Assembly (NCBI GenBank): GCA_002368575.1
Contig: DFEA01000059.1
Location: 1-6,720 of the forward strand
Direction of reading: 5' to 3'
DNA: 6,720 nt
Source: Lachnospiraceae bacterium UBA3814
Lineage (GTDB): Bacteria; Bacillota; Clostridia; Lachnospirales; Lachnospiraceae
Every line of letters starts with the position of its first letter. Within the stretch, counting starts at the first letter, position 1. The translations under genes were made by a program, and so were the position numbers. The notes beneath the pieces were generated by a model. It was not told the DNA's origin and made no database searches. It saw only the letters and a list, made by a program, of their open reading frames with translations. Positions 5,879 through 6,720 of the stretch are shown one piece after another.

Positions 5879-6451
5879 TCAGGGCTGCTGTGTACTGAGG
5901 CCGTTCATATAATCCTGAAGGTAGTCCCTGCCGAGCTCATCTATATACTGCTTTATATAATCCTGTCCGGTTTCCCGGATATATTCGGGAAGATAGTCGC
6001 CTGCGGAGTTTATCACGCTCTGCGTGAGAGTATCGATCAGTGTCGTTTGCAGACCGTTTAGCGCGTTTCTGGCTGACGTAAGGATAACGATCGGCAGGAT
6101 GATGCCGGCAAGCAGAGAAAGCACGGAGGTTATAAGCCCGACGATGGCGTAGCCTCTTCCGTAGTAGCTGTTTTTTATGACTATGACTGCAAGGACCAGG
6201 GCGGCAATGCCAAGGCCAAGGCCTATGACGAGCCACGAGGTGAGCAGCCCCATTATACCGAAAATAAGGCAGGCTACCGCCACGGACGTATCCTTTTCCC
6301 TTTCCGCTGATTCATTCCTGTCCGGATTCCTTCCGGCCGAAGCGGGCCTTTTTGCAGAGCCCCCGGCGCTGCCGGGTTTTTTTGCAGAGGTCACCGTGCT
6401 TTCGGTGCTCTTTTCGGGATAATTCCAGTCGTAATCATAATCGTCACTCAT
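5879..6451 (-). CDS. Small membrane protein of DUF4190-like architecture, function unknown
   Basis: A 190-residue protein that I recognise only by architecture. Residues 1-55 are a charged, low-complexity cytoplasmic-type region starting MSDDYDYDWNYPEK, with a ten-residue tandem repeat (GSAKRPASAG preceded by SAKKPGSAG, 22-40). Residues 57-92 and 100-125 form glycine-rich hydrophobic segments (VACLIFGIMGLLTSWLVIG; GYAIVGLITSVLSLLAGIIL) joined by IKNSYYGRGYA, the pattern of DUF4190-type proteins. After the membrane part, residues 151-185 contain three imperfect repeats of G-x-D-Y-x3-Y-x3. ATG 6451 has the ribosome site AAGGAG at 6463-6458, six bases away, and lies about 50 bases behind a near-consensus promoter. 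It converges with the symporter gene and probably forms its own transcription unit. No enzymatic motif was found. Confidence 0.8.
   Translation of the reverse strand: MSDDYDYDWNYPEKSTESTVTSAKKPGSAGGSAKRPASAGRNPDRNESAEREKDTSVAVACLIFGIMGLLTSWLVIGLGLGIAALVLAVIVIKNSYYGRGYAIVGLITSVLSLLAGIILPIVILTSARNALNGLQTTLIDTLTQSVINSAGDYLPEYIRETGQDYIKQYIDELGRDYLQDYMNGLSTQQP
6331..6390. repeat. Two 30-bp imperfect tandem repeats within the DUF4190-like gene
   Basis: Units 6331-6360 and 6361-6390 match at 20 of 30 positions, sharing CCGGC, CGGG and an exact TTTTTGCAGAG block (6349-6359 and 6379-6389). In the minus-strand protein they encode the ten-residue S/A/G/K/P-rich repeat in the N-terminal tail. They look like a local duplication that has since diverged. 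Each unit also forms a hairpin followed by a T-run on the plus strand. Confidence 0.65.
6362..6383 (+). terminator. Intrinsic-terminator-like hairpin, plus direction, inside the converging gene
   Basis: CCCGGC (6362-6367), a three-base loop GCT and GCCGGG (6371-6376) form a perfect GC-rich six-pair stem. Seven T residues follow at once (6377-6383), the standard Rho-independent layout for transcripts running in the plus direction. It lies about 525 bases beyond the symporter stop and antisense to the minus-strand gene. It might end read-through from the symporter unit. Because it coincides with a low-complexity coding repeat, it could also be incidental. Confidence 0.5.
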
Positions 6452-6507
6452 AAGGGACTCCTTATCATGAGAGGTGAAGGGATCAAAGGTAACAGTACTG
6501 CCTGTAG

Positions 6508-6537
6508 ATTATAAATGAAGCGGGTTTTGTGAGTCAA
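6508..6537 (-). promoter_or_regulatory. Sigma-A type promoter for the DUF4190-like gene
   Basis: On the minus strand TTGACT (6537-6532) is separated by 18 bases from a perfect TATAAT (6513-6508). The -35 differs from consensus at one position. Transcription would start near 6501, giving a leader of about 50 bases with the ribosome site before ATG 6451. The promoter overlaps the last codons and the TAA stop of the upstream small gene. Confidence 0.8.
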
Positions 6538-6718
6538 GTGCGGCATCAAAGCCCCTGAGGGCATCAAAGGGCGCAAATATCCTGGCCCTTTTGGACAGAT
6601 CCATTTTGGGATGCCGGATTCGGAAGGGATCATCCGGATCGTGAACGGGCCTTCCCTTCTCAAAGACCTTTTTGTATCTGAAATTTTCCGGTATTGCCGG
6701 GTGTTCTGTATTTTCCAT
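6509..6718 (-). CDS. YolD-like small protein, possibly truncated at the C-terminus
   Basis: A 69-residue soluble protein, rich in charged residues and proline, starting at ATG 6718 almost at the window edge; no ribosome site can be checked and the true start could lie outside. The stretch HPKMDLSKRARIFAPFDALRG (residues 36-56) resembles the conserved H-P-x-M-x3-D/K-R-A-x-I/Q-F-A/S-P-F-x-A-L-x-G core of YolD-like proteins. In Firmicutes these are often encoded next to Y-family DNA polymerases (UmuC/ImuB-like). Relatives usually continue for several tens of residues after this core, whereas this one stops 13 residues later with ALDSQNPLHL. It may be a short variant or a decayed copy. Its function is not established. 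Its end overlaps the promoter of the next gene, so the two are probably not simply one operon. Confidence 0.6.
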   Translation of the reverse strand: MENTEHPAIPENFRYKKVFEKGRPVHDPDDPFRIRHPKMDLSKRARIFAPFDALRGFDAALDSQNPLHL

Positions 6719-6720
6719 GC

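Noticed and set aside
6448..6663. Alternative minus-strand frame of 71 codons overlapping the YolD-like gene
   Set aside because: It runs into the DUF4190-like start and lacks family features, while the other frame carries a recognisable conserved core.

Overview
This window looks like chromosomal DNA of a Gram-positive Clostridia-type bacterium, most likely Lachnospiraceae-like. The reasons are strong AGGAGG-type ribosome sites, a mid-range GC content, GTG/TTG-type alternative starts, a GlnQ-type ATPase with a long C-terminal extension, and a small YolD-like protein. The placement is by feel for the proteins and cannot be proven here. No phage, CRISPR, rRNA, tRNA or insertion sequence was seen, and no stretch over 300 bases lacks a gene.

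Layout. Plus strand, 3-5836: a bleomycin-hydrolase-type aminopeptidase C (pepC); two remnants of an amino-acid ABC transporter that appear fused by an internal deletion; a flavodoxin-fold iron-sulfur flavoprotein; alpha-acetolactate decarboxylase (budA/alsD); D-aminoacyl-tRNA deacylase (dtd); and a sodium:neurotransmitter-symporter family amino-acid transporter. Minus strand, 5879-6718, converging on these: a membrane protein of DUF4190-like architecture with its own near-consensus sigma-A promoter, and a YolD-like small protein at the window edge.

The plus-strand genes share a loose amino-acid theme: peptide trimming (PepC), amino-acid uptake (the broken ABC system and the intact sodium symporter), clearing D-amino acids from tRNA (Dtd), and removal of acetolactate, an intermediate of branched-chain amino-acid synthesis (budA). 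They lie in one direction with gaps of about 30 to 105 bases. Joint transcription of neighbours such as dtd and the symporter is plausible but not shown.

The most notable observation is the ABC transporter scar at 1373-2354. A 55-residue N-terminal stub runs directly into an ATPase that has its signature, Walker B and H-loop but no Walker A. The join lies in a short sequence that reads sensibly in both frames, which suggests a microhomology-mediated deletion. Other points of interest are a 10-bp perfect inverted repeat before budA, terminator-like hairpins for the plus strand lying inside the converging minus-strand gene, and short tandem repeats at both ends of that gene's protein. I did not find a convincing new multi-gene system.
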